This document shows positions 37,641-47,192 of a DNA stretch of 64,000 nt, one piece after another (positions within the stretch are counted from its first letter, which is position 1; each line of letters starts with the position of its first letter). A model generated the notes under the pieces. The model was not told the origin of the DNA and searched no databases. It was given only the letters and a program-made list of their open reading frames with translations. Source of the stretch: Bacteroidales bacterium (GTDB taxonomy: Bacteria; Bacteroidota; Bacteroidia; Bacteroidales; Tenuifilaceae); contig JABFRB010000023.1 in NCBI GenBank assembly GCA_013141385.1, positions 1 to 64,000 of the forward strand. The letters are read 5' to 3'. A program made the translations under genes and the position numbers.

Positions 37641-38543
37641 CTATAAATTCTGTGTTTTACCAACAAGTTCTAAAAATTGAGATTCTAAGGTTAGATGCTT
37701 TGGCTCTAATCGGCTTAAAATGATGCCTTGACTGAATAGCCAAGCGTTCAAATCGGATGGTGTATAACCTGCTTCAATTTCAATAGTGAACTGTTTATTC
37801 TCTTTACTAAGAACTTTACAGTTATTGTTTTGGTTAATTAATACGGAAAGAAGATCAAAATCATCCGTTTCAATAATGACAACTTGCTTTTCATTCAACA
37901 GCTCCGAAACTTTTCCAGAAGCAATGCACTTCCCTTTTTTGAGAATTATTACGCTGGAGCAAACCTTTTCAACCTCATCGAGGATATGACTTGCCATGAT
38001 AATAGTTTTTCCTTTTACAGCTTGGGATTTAATAAGTTCCCTAACTTCTGCAATTCCTTCTGGATCGAGCCCGTTTGTTGGCTCATCAAAAATGAGGATT
38101 TCAGGATCTCCAATCAGCGTACTTGCCAAGGCTAATCGTTGTTTCATGCCAAGGGAGAGAGTATAGTAGGATGATTTACTTCGCTTTAGAAGACCAACTT
38201 CATCTAAAACTCTAGGAATATCATTTTCTCCCCTACCTCTTGCAAGTGCTGTGATTGCCAAATTTTTTTCGAGATTAAGGTAAGGATAAAAATATGGCAC
38301 TTCTAGGAGTGAGCCAATTTTTCTATTAGCTACTTCGCCTGAAAGTCCATTAAACCAACTGAAATGTCCTCTTGATGCTTGTTTAACCGAAAGAATAATT
38401 GAAAGTGTAGTAGTTTTTCCACTTCCATTTGGTCCAAGCATTCCAATTACTTCTCCCCTTTGAACTTTAAAAGACAATTGATCAACTGCAGTGATACTGC
38501 CAAACACTTTGCTTATAGATTCAACATTTAAAATAGTTTCCAC
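37641..38543 (-). CDS. ABC transporter ATP-binding protein
   Basis: 300 residues from a GTG at 38543; the frame extends upstream only to a TTG with no typical sequence. Walker A GMLGPNGSGKTTT, signature LSLGMKQRLALA, Walker B ILIFDEPTNGLDP and the H-loop MASHILDEV are all present, followed by a C-terminal beta domain of about 80 residues. It energises the adjacent ABC-2 permease. Confidence 0.92.
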   Translation of the reverse strand: METILNVESISKVFGSITAVDQLSFKVQRGEVIGMLGPNGSGKTTTLSIILSVKQASRGHFSWFNGLSGEVANRKIGSLLEVPYFYPYLNLEKNLAITALARGRGENDIPRVLDEVGLLKRSKSSYYTLSLGMKQRLALASTLIGDPEILIFDEPTNGLDPEGIAEVRELIKSQAVKGKTIIMASHILDEVEKVCSSVIILKKGKCIASGKVSELLNEKQVVIIETDDFDLLSVLINQNNNCKVLSKENKQFTIEIEAGYTPSDLNAWLFSQGIILSRLEPKHLTLESQFLELVGKTQNL

Positions 38544-38687
38544 TTGAGCCGAGTTTATACGTACAATATTAATGAAAAATGATGCTAAGAACAAATTCAA
38601 TTGCTAAATCATCTATTTCAATTATTGTAAAAGGGGTGACTTTAAAAAGGATATGATTATAAATTAATAGAAGCATTTCTAAGAATT

Positions 38688-38717
38688 AAAAAAGGTTGAT
38701 TATAATCAACCTTTTTT
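38688..38717. terminator. rho-independent terminator after recQ
   Basis: AAAAAGGTTGATTATAATCAACCTTTTTT has a perfect stem with A and T tracts on each side, 23 bp past the recQ stop. Confidence 0.88.
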
Positions 38718-38739
38718 AAGTAAACTTAGAATTATTGTT

Positions 38740-40935
38740 TTAGTTTCCTAGTTCAGAGAGGAATTTGATTCGGATAAGCCTAACTTCCTCTTCATTAAAA
38801 TCTTCTTCGCCCAGATACTTCATAGCCTCTTCTAAAGACTCTGATTCAGCTTGCTCGTGGAAATATGAGAAAATTTCTTCACGCTTTTCCTCTTCAATCG
38901 TTTTATCTATATAGTAATCGATATTTATTTTAGTACCAGAATTAACTATAGCTTCAATTTCATTAAGGAGTTCGGGCATTTCAAGATTCTTTGCATTTGC
39001 AATATCATCTAAGTCCATTTTACGATCTATGCTCTGAACAATGTATACCTTTAGAAGGGACTTATTAGCGATTGACTTCACAACCATATCTTGAGGCCGG
39101 ATAATCTCCTTATCTTCAACATACGATTTGATTAGGTCAATAAATTCTTTTCCATAACGTTTTGCTTTTCCCGCACCAACACCTGTGATATTTTGTAATT
39201 CTTCAATAGTAATCGGATATTGTATTGACATATCCTCAAGCGAGGGATCTTGAAATATAACAAAGGGAGGAAGGTTCTTCTTTTTAGCTGTTTTTTTCCT
39301 TAAATCCTTGAGCATATTAAAGAGTTCCTCATCTACAGCACCAGATTTACCCATCTGGGGTGCTCCTGTTTCATCGTCATCGGCCTCTTCGTATTCATGA
39401 TCTTGGGTGAACATGATATCGTAAGGCTTTGCCAAAAATTCTCGACCTTTATCAGTTAACAACAGCAAACCATAATTATCTATATCTTTATCTAAGAATT
39501 TCATTACCATGGTTTGGCGAAAAATGGCATTCCAGAACCTAACATCTTTTTCGGCACCTTCACCGAAAGTTTCAAGTTTATTGTGTTTGTATGATTTAAT
39601 AGCAGTATTGGCATTTCCGGTGAGAATATTGACAATATGATCTGCTTTAAATTTCTCTTTAACTGCAACAACAGTTTCAAGAATCATTTGTAGATACTCG
39701 TGTCCTTCAAATTGTTGCTTAGGATGTAAGCAATTATCGCATGATCCACAATTATCCTCTTTATATTCTTCTCCGAAATAGTGTAGAAGCATTTTTCTCC
39801 TACAAACTGATGATTCAGCATACGATACTGTTTCTAAAAGAAGTTGTTTGCCAATTTCCTGTTCTGCTACAGGTTTTCCTTGCATAAACTTTTCAAGCTT
39901 CTGAATATCTTTATAGCTATAAAATGTTAAGCACTGACCCTCGCCTCCATCTCGCCCAGAACGACCAGTTTCCTGATAGTAACCCTCTAAACTCTTTGGA
40001 ATATCATAATGGATAACATAACGGACATCAGGTTTGTCAATACCCATACCAAATGCAATGGTAGCAACAATAACGTCTACATCTTCCATGAGAAATTTAT
40101 CCTGATTGCCTGATCGGGTTGCAGAATCCATTCCTGCATGGTAAGGGAGAACTTTAATACCATTGACTTTTAATACCTCAGCAAGTTCTTCTACCTTTTT
40201 TCGACTTAAACAGTAAATAATCCCAGATTTTCCTGTATTATTTTTGATATACCTGATGATCTCCTTGGTAGCATTAACTTTGGGTCTAATTTCGTAGTAA
40301 AGATTGGGCCGATTGAAAGATGATTTAAATACACTAGCATCAAGCATTCCAAGGTTTTTTTGAATATCGCTCTGGACTTTCGGGGTTGCTGTTGCTGTGA
40401 GGGCAATCAACGGAGCGGTACCTATTTCGTTAATTATTGGACGAATTCGTCGGTATTCTGGTCTGAAATCATGACCCCACTCAGAAATACAGTGTGCTTC
40501 GTCAATAGCATAGAACGAAATATTTACCTGTTTTAGAAACTGTATATTTTCTTCTTTTGTTAGAGATTCTGGGGCAACGTAAAGCATTTTTGTAACCCCA
40601 CTGGTAACATCCTGCCTAACCTTTTGTATCTGGGCTTTATTAAGAGATGAGTTCATGAAATGTGCAACACCATCTTCAACACTGAAACTACGCATTGAAT
40701 CAACTTGATTTTTCATCAATGCAATTAACGGTGATATGATAATGGCTGTTCCATTCATTATTAAAGCAGGCAATTGATAGCAAAGTGACTTCCCACCCCC
40801 AGTTGGCATTAACACAAAAGTGTCGTTACCTGCTAAAACATTCCGAATGATGACCTCCTGATTTCCCTTAAAAGTATTAAATCCAAAATATTTATTTAAA
40901 TACTCATTTAGGGAGATTTCCGCATTAATACTCAT
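38740..40935 (-). CDS. recQ: ATP-dependent DNA helicase RecQ
   Basis: 731 residues from ATG 40935 (MSINAEISLNEYL). Superfamily 2 helicase motifs: MPTGGGKSLCYQLPAL, DEAHCISEWGHDFRPEYR, ALTATATPKV and QETGRSGRDGG. The zinc-binding part has the cysteines C(x)nC..C..C in SVCRRKMLLHYFGEEYKEDNCGSC, cited in pieces. An RQC and an HRDC-like region follow, and a helical C-terminal extension typical of Bacteroidota. It unwinds DNA 3' to 5' in recombination and repair. Confidence 0.96.
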   Translation of the reverse strand: MSINAEISLNEYLNKYFGFNTFKGNQEVIIRNVLAGNDTFVLMPTGGGKSLCYQLPALIMNGTAIIISPLIALMKNQVDSMRSFSVEDGVAHFMNSSLNKAQIQKVRQDVTSGVTKMLYVAPESLTKEENIQFLKQVNISFYAIDEAHCISEWGHDFRPEYRRIRPIINEIGTAPLIALTATATPKVQSDIQKNLGMLDASVFKSSFNRPNLYYEIRPKVNATKEIIRYIKNNTGKSGIIYCLSRKKVEELAEVLKVNGIKVLPYHAGMDSATRSGNQDKFLMEDVDVIVATIAFGMGIDKPDVRYVIHYDIPKSLEGYYQETGRSGRDGGEGQCLTFYSYKDIQKLEKFMQGKPVAEQEIGKQLLLETVSYAESSVCRRKMLLHYFGEEYKEDNCGSCDNCLHPKQQFEGHEYLQMILETVVAVKEKFKADHIVNILTGNANTAIKSYKHNKLETFGEGAEKDVRFWNAIFRQTMVMKFLDKDIDNYGLLLLTDKGREFLAKPYDIMFTQDHEYEEADDDETGAPQMGKSGAVDEELFNMLKDLRKKTAKKKNLPPFVIFQDPSLEDMSIQYPITIEELQNITGVGAGKAKRYGKEFIDLIKSYVEDKEIIRPQDMVVKSIANKSLLKVYIVQSIDRKMDLDDIANAKNLEMPELLNEIEAIVNSGTKINIDYYIDKTIEEEKREEIFSYFHEQAESESLEEAMKYLGEEDFNEEEVRLIRIKFLSELGN

Positions 40936-41147
40936 AGCTATGTTTTCCTTCTTCTTTAATAACAAATTTTACTGTAATATATAGTTGATTAATTGCACAT
41001 TATAGCAAATTGCAATTTGTTCAATCTCTTGTTTCTAATTCATAAACCAAAAAACAGTACTTTTGTACTTTAAATTTACTAAAAATTCTTAAAAAAAATA
41101 AATCCTCTTATAGTTTTTTATAAAAAGGAGTTAAAAATAGTTAAAAA

Positions 41148-42110
41148 ATGACAAATAGCATAAAACAGCTGGCAATTCAGACAATAAAAACTGAAGCTGA
41201 AGCAATAGGAAAACTGGCTTTGTATATAGATGATGACTTTGAAAAGAGTGTTTTATTGCTCTATAACATAAAGGGAAGGGTTATTGTGACGGGGATTGGT
41301 AAAAGTGCAATTATTGCAAATAAAATAGTTGCAACCCTCAACTCAACTGGAACACCTGCAATATTCATGCATGCAGCAGATGCTATACATGGAGATTTGG
41401 GAATAATCCAACCTGATGATGTTATTGTATGCCTTTCAAAGAGTGGTAATACACCCGAAATTAAAGTTCTAGTTCCATTAATTAGGAATTTAGGCAATAA
41501 AATTATAGCAGTAGTTTCAAATACTTCTTCCTATTTGGCTCAAAAGTCTGATTATGTGTTGAAGGCAACCGTTGACAAAGAAGCATGTCCAAATAACCTA
41601 GCCCCAACATCAAGCACAACGGCTCAATTGGTTATAGGTGATGCTCTTGCCGTTTGTTTGCTGAAACTTAGAGGTTTTTCACCTGAAGATTTTGCAAGAG
41701 TTCATCCTGGTGGTTCATTAGGGAAAAAACTATATATGAGGGTTTCAGATATTTTTTCTGAAGAAAATGCACCCAAAGTAAATTTAGATGATAAAATAAG
41801 AACAATTATTCTTGAAATGACATCTAAAAGACTTGGTGCAACTGCAGTAATTACTGAAAATGGTATGGTAGCCGGGATAATTACTGATGGCGATTTACGA
41901 CGAATGCTTCAGAAAAATGATTCTGTTGAAAACCTTACTGCTAAAGACATTATGTCGGTAAATCCGAAAACGATTGACAAAGCGGAAATGGCAATCCACG
42001 CTTATAATAAAATGGAATCGCACAAAATTACCCAGTTGATTGTTACTGAAAAAGATAAATATGTTGGCATGATTCATCTTCATGATATTTTGAAAGAGGG
42101 TCTTGTTTAA
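41148..42110 (+). CDS. kdsD: arabinose-5-phosphate isomerase, KdsD/KpsF family
   Basis: 320 residues: an SIS sugar-isomerase domain (about 25-180, with VTGIGKSAIIANKIVATLNS and SKSGNTPEI) followed by a CBS pair (about 205-320). It converts ribulose 5-phosphate to arabinose 5-phosphate, the first step to Kdo for lipopolysaccharide. LptB, also for LPS, lies 3.4 kb downstream. A TACTTTTG box at 41058-41065 could be the promoter -7 element. Transcribed with tatC 12 bp downstream. Confidence 0.95.
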   Translation: MTNSIKQLAIQTIKTEAEAIGKLALYIDDDFEKSVLLLYNIKGRVIVTGIGKSAIIANKIVATLNSTGTPAIFMHAADAIHGDLGIIQPDDVIVCLSKSGNTPEIKVLVPLIRNLGNKIIAVVSNTSSYLAQKSDYVLKATVDKEACPNNLAPTSSTTAQLVIGDALAVCLLKLRGFSPEDFARVHPGGSLGKKLYMRVSDIFSEENAPKVNLDDKIRTIILEMTSKRLGATAVITENGMVAGIITDGDLRRMLQKNDSVENLTAKDIMSVNPKTIDKAEMAIHAYNKMESHKITQLIVTEKDKYVGMIHLHDILKEGLV

Positions 42111-42122
42111 TTAAATGGATTT

Positions 42123-42941
42123 ATGGCTGACGAACAAGAAGAACAGAAGAAAGAAATGACTTTTTTTGACCATCTCGAAGAGTTAAGATGGGTACTTATA
42201 AGATCTGCTATTGCAGTTACAGTGGCTGCAGGTGCTGCTTTTATAGGGTACAAATATTTATTTGATGATATTCTACTTGGACCAAAATCTCCCGATTTTT
42301 TCACAAATCGCATGATGTGCTATTTGTCTAAGATGTTAGATTCTCCAGCACTTTGTATTAATTCGGAGCCATTTCAACTGATTAATATTGATATGGCAGG
42401 ACAATTTAATACTCATATATCAGTTTCAATGTATGCCGGTTTGATAATTGCCTTCCCCTATATAATATATCAACTTTGGAAGTTTATTAGTCCAGCCCTT
42501 TATGAGAGCGAAAGAAAAAAGGCAAGAGGAGCTGTTTTAATCATTTCCGCTTTATTCATAGGGGGTGTTTTTTTTGGCTATTATTTTATAACACCGTTTT
42601 CGGTTGATTTTTTGGGTAGTTATTACGTTAGCAATCAGGTTTTGAATCAAATTAATTTAACTTCTTATATATCACTTGTTTCTTCGCTATCGTTGGTTAC
42701 AGGGTTGGTTTTTGAATTGCCCATACTGGTTTTGTTTTTAACCAAAATAAAGATACTTTCACCTGCATTTCTAAAAAAATATAGAAGACATGCATTCATT
42801 GTAATTTTGATCATTGCCGCAATAATTAGCCCTCCTGATGTGCTTAGCATGACCATTATTGCGATACCCTTGTGGTTGCTTTTTGAGGTAAGTATTCTTC
42901 TTTCATCAAGGATTATTAAGGAAAAACCAATTGCAAGTTAA
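42123..42941 (+). CDS. tatC: Sec-independent protein translocase TatC
   Basis: 272 residues, six membrane helices. The N-terminal FFDHLEELRWVLIRSA is the TatC signature for twin-arginine signal recognition. The periplasmic loop after helix 1 is longer than in E. coli, as in other Bacteroidota. It is the receptor of the Tat pathway for folded proteins. TatA/B are not in the window. It follows kdsD by 12 bp. Confidence 0.95.
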   Translation: MADEQEEQKKEMTFFDHLEELRWVLIRSAIAVTVAAGAAFIGYKYLFDDILLGPKSPDFFTNRMMCYLSKMLDSPALCINSEPFQLINIDMAGQFNTHISVSMYAGLIIAFPYIIYQLWKFISPALYESERKKARGAVLIISALFIGGVFFGYYFITPFSVDFLGSYYVSNQVLNQINLTSYISLVSSLSLVTGLVFELPILVLFLTKIKILSPAFLKKYRRHAFIVILIIAAIISPPDVLSMTIIAIPLWLLFEVSILLSSRIIKEKPIAS

Positions 42942-42976
42942 AATTGTTTACTATTTTCGTTTTTTAAGATTTATAA

Positions 42977-45445
42977 ATGAGAAGCAAAATTCATCGAATA
43001 CAATTATTAGCGTTAATACTTTGTTTAGTTATTTTTAGTCAACAAGAAGCCTTTGCTCAGCTAACTAAAATTAGGGGCAAAGTAATTGATGCGGATACAA
43101 AAGAGTTACTTTCGTTTGTTAGCCTTGCCTTTAAGGGCACATCCATTGGTACCATTACTGATTTCAAAGGTGAATTCTTTATTGAGACTCGTGGAGCTAC
43201 AGATTCTTTATTGGTATCATATGTTGGATATAACCCAAAATCAGTAAGTATTAGAAAAGGTCAATATCAAGAATTAAGTATAGAACTTAAGGCAACAACA
43301 TTTGCTATAGAGGGAGTAACAATTATTCCTGGTGAGAATCCAGCTCACCCGATTCTCAGAAAAATCATAAAAAATAAATGGAGGAACGATCCTGAAAAAC
43401 TTGAATCGTATTCCTATGAAAGTTATAATAAAATTGAGATTGACTTGAATAATGTTGATGATCAAATGAAGAAAAGAAAAATATTCAAGCAGTTCCAATT
43501 TGTTTTTAACTATGTTGATACTAACGCTATAACAGGTAAAACTTTTCTCCCAGTATTTATTACAGAGGCAATCTCCGATTATCACTATCAACGATCTCCT
43601 AAGATTGAAAAAGAGGTAATTAAGGCCACTAAAATTTCTGGAGTTAATAATGAAAGTGTATCTCAGTTTACAGGTAAAATTTATCAAAAGATAAATTTAT
43701 ATGATAACTATATAAATGTATTCGATCAAGGTCTTGTAAGCCCTATTGCAGATGGCGGTTTATTTTATTACAAATACTATTTGATAGATAGTACATTTAT
43801 TGAAAAAAAATGGTGCTACCAAATATCATTTAAACCAAAGCGTAAAATGGAACCAACCTTTACGGGAGATTTTTGGGTTAACGACACAACATGGGCAATA
43901 GTAAAAGCACAGGTAAGGTTGGCGGAAAATGTCAATTTGAATTTTGTAAACGATCTTGTTGCATCAGCGGAATATCAGCTTGTAAATGATACTCTTTGGT
44001 TTCCTAAGCAGATATCACTTTTTGTTGATTTTAATTTAACCGATAAAACAACAGGCTTTTTTGGAAGAAAAACGTCATCTTATAACAATGTTAAAATAAA
44101 AGAACCAATTGTAGATTCAATTCAGGCAATTCAAGCCAATGTGGTTGTTCAGGATGGAGCACTCAAACAGGATGAGAAATATTGGGATAAAACACGTCCA
44201 TTTAATTTGACCGATAAAGAAGCCAAAATTTATGAGATGGTTGACTCTGTTAAGCAGGTTCCTATGTACAAAACATTCTTCGACATAATTAACATGTTTG
44301 TTAATTATTATTATGTAGTAGGATATTTCGAGATTGGACCATACTATAAGACTTATAGTTTTAACGAGATTGAAGGTAATCGCTTCAGGGTATCTGGTCG
44401 AACAAGCAATAAGTTTAGCAAAAAGTTGATGCTTTCTACATTTTTGGCTTATGGTGATAAGGACAATCGTTTCAAGTACGGTTTAGGAGCATTGTATATG
44501 TTGAGTAAAAAACCTAGGGAGACATTGAAATTTGAATATAAGAGTGATATTGAGCAACTTGGTCAAAGCCCATACGCCTTGACTGAAGATAATATTATGA
44601 CTTCCGTACTTCGTCGGAATCCTAATTACAAACTTACTTTAGTGAATGAATTTTCTGGTAATTACCAAAAAGAGTGGTTTGCAGGATTTTCAAATACACT
44701 TAGCTTTAGCTATAAACGCATATACCCATCAGATTCAATAAGATTTAACTTGAAAATTGATAATACACCTGTTACAAAAATTATAAGTACAAGTTTATCT
44801 TTAAATACTCGGTGGCTTAAAGATGAAAAGTATGTTACAGGGGAATTTGACCGTGTAAGTTTAGGTAGTAAATATCCTGAAGTAAATTTTGATATTATTG
44901 GAGCACAAAAAGGATTGTTTGGAAGTGATTACAGCTATCTTAAATTACATTTTAACTATTACCATAAATTTTCAATAAATCCTTTTGGCTATGCTCGAGT
45001 AATTGTTGATGCTGGGAAAATATTCGGTACTGTTCCATATCCGTTACTTCAATTACACGAAGGGAACGAGACATATGCTTTCGATAGATACGCATTTAAC
45101 ATGATGAACTATTACGAATTTGCTTCGGATCAGTATACATCATTATTCCTAGAGCACCATTTTCAGGGATTTTTTTTAAATCACATACCATTAATGCGCA
45201 GATTAAAATGGCGCGAGGTTGTATCTGGTAAGTTTTTAATTGGATCTATTAATGATAAGAACAAGAACGTGCTTGTTTTCCCCTATGGTTTACAAGAGGT
45301 GTCTAAACCATATATGGAAGCTGGAGCAGGTGTTGAAAATATATTTAAGGTTATTCGAATTGATGTTATGTGGAGATTAACCCACTTAAATAATCCAAAT
45401 ATCGAAAAGTTTGGAATACGTGCAGGTTTGCAAATAATATTCTAA
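42977..45445 (+). CDS. DUF5686 outer-membrane protein with carboxypeptidase-like domain
   Basis: 822 residues. A signal peptide ending EAFAQ is followed by a carboxypeptidase-D regulatory-like domain (about 32-112, GKVIDADTKELLSFVSLAFK) and then the DUF5686 region, rich in beta strands, ending IRAGLQIIF as expected of a barrel. The family is widespread in Bacteroidota outer membranes without an established function. It lies between tatC and lptB and may be co-transcribed with them. Confidence 0.88.
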   Translation: MRSKIHRIQLLALILCLVIFSQQEAFAQLTKIRGKVIDADTKELLSFVSLAFKGTSIGTITDFKGEFFIETRGATDSLLVSYVGYNPKSVSIRKGQYQELSIELKATTFAIEGVTIIPGENPAHPILRKIIKNKWRNDPEKLESYSYESYNKIEIDLNNVDDQMKKRKIFKQFQFVFNYVDTNAITGKTFLPVFITEAISDYHYQRSPKIEKEVIKATKISGVNNESVSQFTGKIYQKINLYDNYINVFDQGLVSPIADGGLFYYKYYLIDSTFIEKKWCYQISFKPKRKMEPTFTGDFWVNDTTWAIVKAQVRLAENVNLNFVNDLVASAEYQLVNDTLWFPKQISLFVDFNLTDKTTGFFGRKTSSYNNVKIKEPIVDSIQAIQANVVVQDGALKQDEKYWDKTRPFNLTDKEAKIYEMVDSVKQVPMYKTFFDIINMFVNYYYVVGYFEIGPYYKTYSFNEIEGNRFRVSGRTSNKFSKKLMLSTFLAYGDKDNRFKYGLGALYMLSKKPRETLKFEYKSDIEQLGQSPYALTEDNIMTSVLRRNPNYKLTLVNEFSGNYQKEWFAGFSNTLSFSYKRIYPSDSIRFNLKIDNTPVTKIISTSLSLNTRWLKDEKYVTGEFDRVSLGSKYPEVNFDIIGAQKGLFGSDYSYLKLHFNYYHKFSINPFGYARVIVDAGKIFGTVPYPLLQLHEGNETYAFDRYAFNMMNYYEFASDQYTSLFLEHHFQGFFLNHIPLMRRLKWREVVSGKFLIGSINDKNKNVLVFPYGLQEVSKPYMEAGAGVENIFKVIRIDVMWRLTHLNNPNIEKFGIRAGLQIIF

Positions 45446-45483
45446 CATAATTTACTAGTTTTGTAGCTATCAAGCATTATAAT

Positions 45484-46209
45484 ATGAGGCTTTATACCAA
45501 CAATCTTATTAAGCGTTACAAAGCAAGAACCGTTGTAAAAGGTGCATCCGTTGAGGTGAACCAGGGAGAGATAGTTGGTCTTCTTGGGCCAAATGGTGCT
45601 GGGAAAACCACAACTTTTTACATGATAGTTGGGTTGGTTCATCCCAATTCTGGAAGCATCTTTCTTGATGACCTAAATATAACCAATGAACCTGTATATA
45701 GAAGAGCACAACGAGGAATTGGCTATTTAGCTCAGGAAGCCTCAGTCTTCCGAGATTTAAGCGTTGAGGATAATATCAAATCAGTGCTTGAAATGACAAC
45801 TTTTCCCAAGGACTATCAACGAGAAAAGGTTGAGTCGCTTATAACTGAGTTTGGCCTACAAAAAATACGGAAAAGTTTAGGAATTCAACTATCCGGAGGT
45901 GAACGCAGACGTACTGAAATAGCACGCGCGTTAGCATTAGATCCAAAGTTTATTTTACTTGATGAACCCTTTGCGGGTGTTGATCCAATAGCGGTTGAAG
46001 ATATTCAGAATATAGTGGCTCATCTTAAAGATAGGAATATAGGGATTCTTATAACTGATCACAACGTTCATGAAACATTAACAATTACTGATAGAGCATA
46101 CCTTCTTTTTGAGGGGGATATTCTCAAGGCTGGAACATCTCAGGAATTGGCAGATGATGAACAGGTTAGGAGATTATATTTGGGTAAAAACTTTGAACTT
46201 AGAAAATAA
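45484..46209 (+). CDS. lptB: LPS export ABC transporter ATPase LptB
   Basis: 241 residues. Walker A GLLGPNGAGKTTTFYMIVGL, the Q-loop region AQEASVFRDLSVEDNI, signature LSGGERRRTEIARAL, Walker B FILLDEPFAGVDPIAV and the H-loop LITDHNV are all in the LptB form. It powers extraction of LPS from the inner membrane with LptFG. A TAGTTTTG box at 45456-45463 may be its promoter -7 element. Confidence 0.97.
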   Translation: MRLYTNNLIKRYKARTVVKGASVEVNQGEIVGLLGPNGAGKTTTFYMIVGLVHPNSGSIFLDDLNITNEPVYRRAQRGIGYLAQEASVFRDLSVEDNIKSVLEMTTFPKDYQREKVESLITEFGLQKIRKSLGIQLSGGERRRTEIARALALDPKFILLDEPFAGVDPIAVEDIQNIVAHLKDRNIGILITDHNVHETLTITDRAYLLFEGDILKAGTSQELADDEQVRRLYLGKNFELRK

Positions 46210-46266
46210 ATTTCCCTGTACTTTCAGACTATTTTAACTATTATTTGTAATTAGTTATAAACATAC

Positions 46267-46296
46267 TTGTGCTTTTAAAAAAAGATCTTACATTTG
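46267..46296 (+). promoter_or_regulatory. Bacteroidota-type promoter of tRNA-Leu
   Basis: TTG at 46267-46269 and TACATTTG at 46289-46296 are 19 bp apart, matching the TTTG-N19-TAnnTTTG consensus of the primary sigma factor. The tRNA begins 13 bp downstream. Confidence 0.75.
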
Positions 46297-46309
46297 CACC
46301 ACAATTTTC

Positions 46310-46391
46310 GCGGGTATGGCGTAATTGGTAGCCGCGCTAGACTTAGGATCTAGTGTCGAAAGACGTGGGGGTTCGAGTCCCTTTACCCGCA
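46310..46391 (+). tRNA. tRNA-Leu (anticodon TAG)
   Basis: The acceptor arms GCGGGTA and TACCCGC pair fully. The anticodon stem CTAGA/TCTAG holds the loop CTTAGGA, so the anticodon is TAG. A long variable arm (GTC-GAAA-GAC) and a T loop TTCGAGT fit a class II leucine tRNA. CCA is not encoded. A terminator follows. Confidence 0.96.
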
Positions 46392-46392
46392 C

Positions 46393-46425
46393 AAAACCCC
46401 AAAAGATCTTCTTTTGGGGTTTTTT
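46393..46425 (+). terminator. terminator of tRNA-Leu
   Basis: AAAACCCCAAAAG pairs with CTTTTGGGGTTTT over the loop ATCT and ends in a T run. Confidence 0.9.
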
Positions 46426-46607
46426 ATTATATTTAAATCAGTAATATATTTTTTGCGAATCGATAATGATTTGATTTTCTATTTGTTAGTAAATTTATTT
46501 TGTTATCGATTACATCTATTGTAAAATTTCATGAAACTAATCGTTATTATATTTTAAATTGCTTTCCTTTTTTATAGTTTTGTTTGAAGCACTAATTCAA
46601 ATTTGGA

Positions 46608-47192
46608 GTGGAAGTTTTTAGTAATTCTCAATTATATAGGGGTATTATTGGACAAGATTTGGAGGCGTTGAACTACTTGTACTCCAGTTTTTTCCCAAAA
46701 GTTCTTTCAATGATCAGGGGTTATGGGGGTCAAGAGGCAGATGTTGATGATATTTTTCAAGAAGCTATTATAATTTTCTACCGTAAAGCTAAATCGAAGG
46801 AACTTGACGAGAATACTATTGTTCAACCTTACTTAATGGTTACCTGTAAACAGATATGGTTTAAATTTTACCGGGAAAAATCAAAATTAAAGTGGGATGA
46901 ACTGCCTTTAGAGGAAAGTGGCGAGGAAATGTTGTTTATGGAGTACGTTAACAATAGAAAACGAACTTTGCTTTATAAACATTTTAAGATGCTCCATGCT
47001 GAATGCAAGAGAGTCATTAACGCTTTTTATGGTGGATTAAGTTATGAGGAAATTGCTGAAAAATTTGGCTTTTCTTCAAGCCAATATGCCAAACGAAAGA
47101 AGTATATTTGCAAAGAGATTCTAATAAAAAGTATTAAAAGCGATCCGATGTATAATAAAATATTTGAGATGGATGAATCGGAATTTTTATAG
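46608..47192 (+). CDS. ECF sigma factor
   Basis: 194 residues from GTG 46608. Region 2 is YLYSSFFPKVLSMIRG with DVDDIFQEAIIIFYRKA, and region 4 contains NAFYGGLSYEEIAEKFGF and SSSQYAKRKK. It is cotranscribed with, and overlaps by 20 bp, a membrane protein that begins like a zinc-less anti-sigma factor. Its regulon is unknown. No SusC/D genes are adjacent, so it is not a carbohydrate-locus sigma. Confidence 0.88.
   Translation: MEVFSNSQLYRGIIGQDLEALNYLYSSFFPKVLSMIRGYGGQEADVDDIFQEAIIIFYRKAKSKELDENTIVQPYLMVTCKQIWFKFYREKSKLKWDELPLEESGEEMLFMEYVNNRKRTLLYKHFKMLHAECKRVINAFYGGLSYEEIAEKFGFSSSQYAKRKKYICKEILIKSIKSDPMYNKIFEMDESEFL

Noticed and set aside
43274..43687. 137-codon minus-strand frame
   Set aside because: Antisense of the DUF5686 gene; cysteine- and phenylalanine-rich composition typical of reverse-strand shadows.
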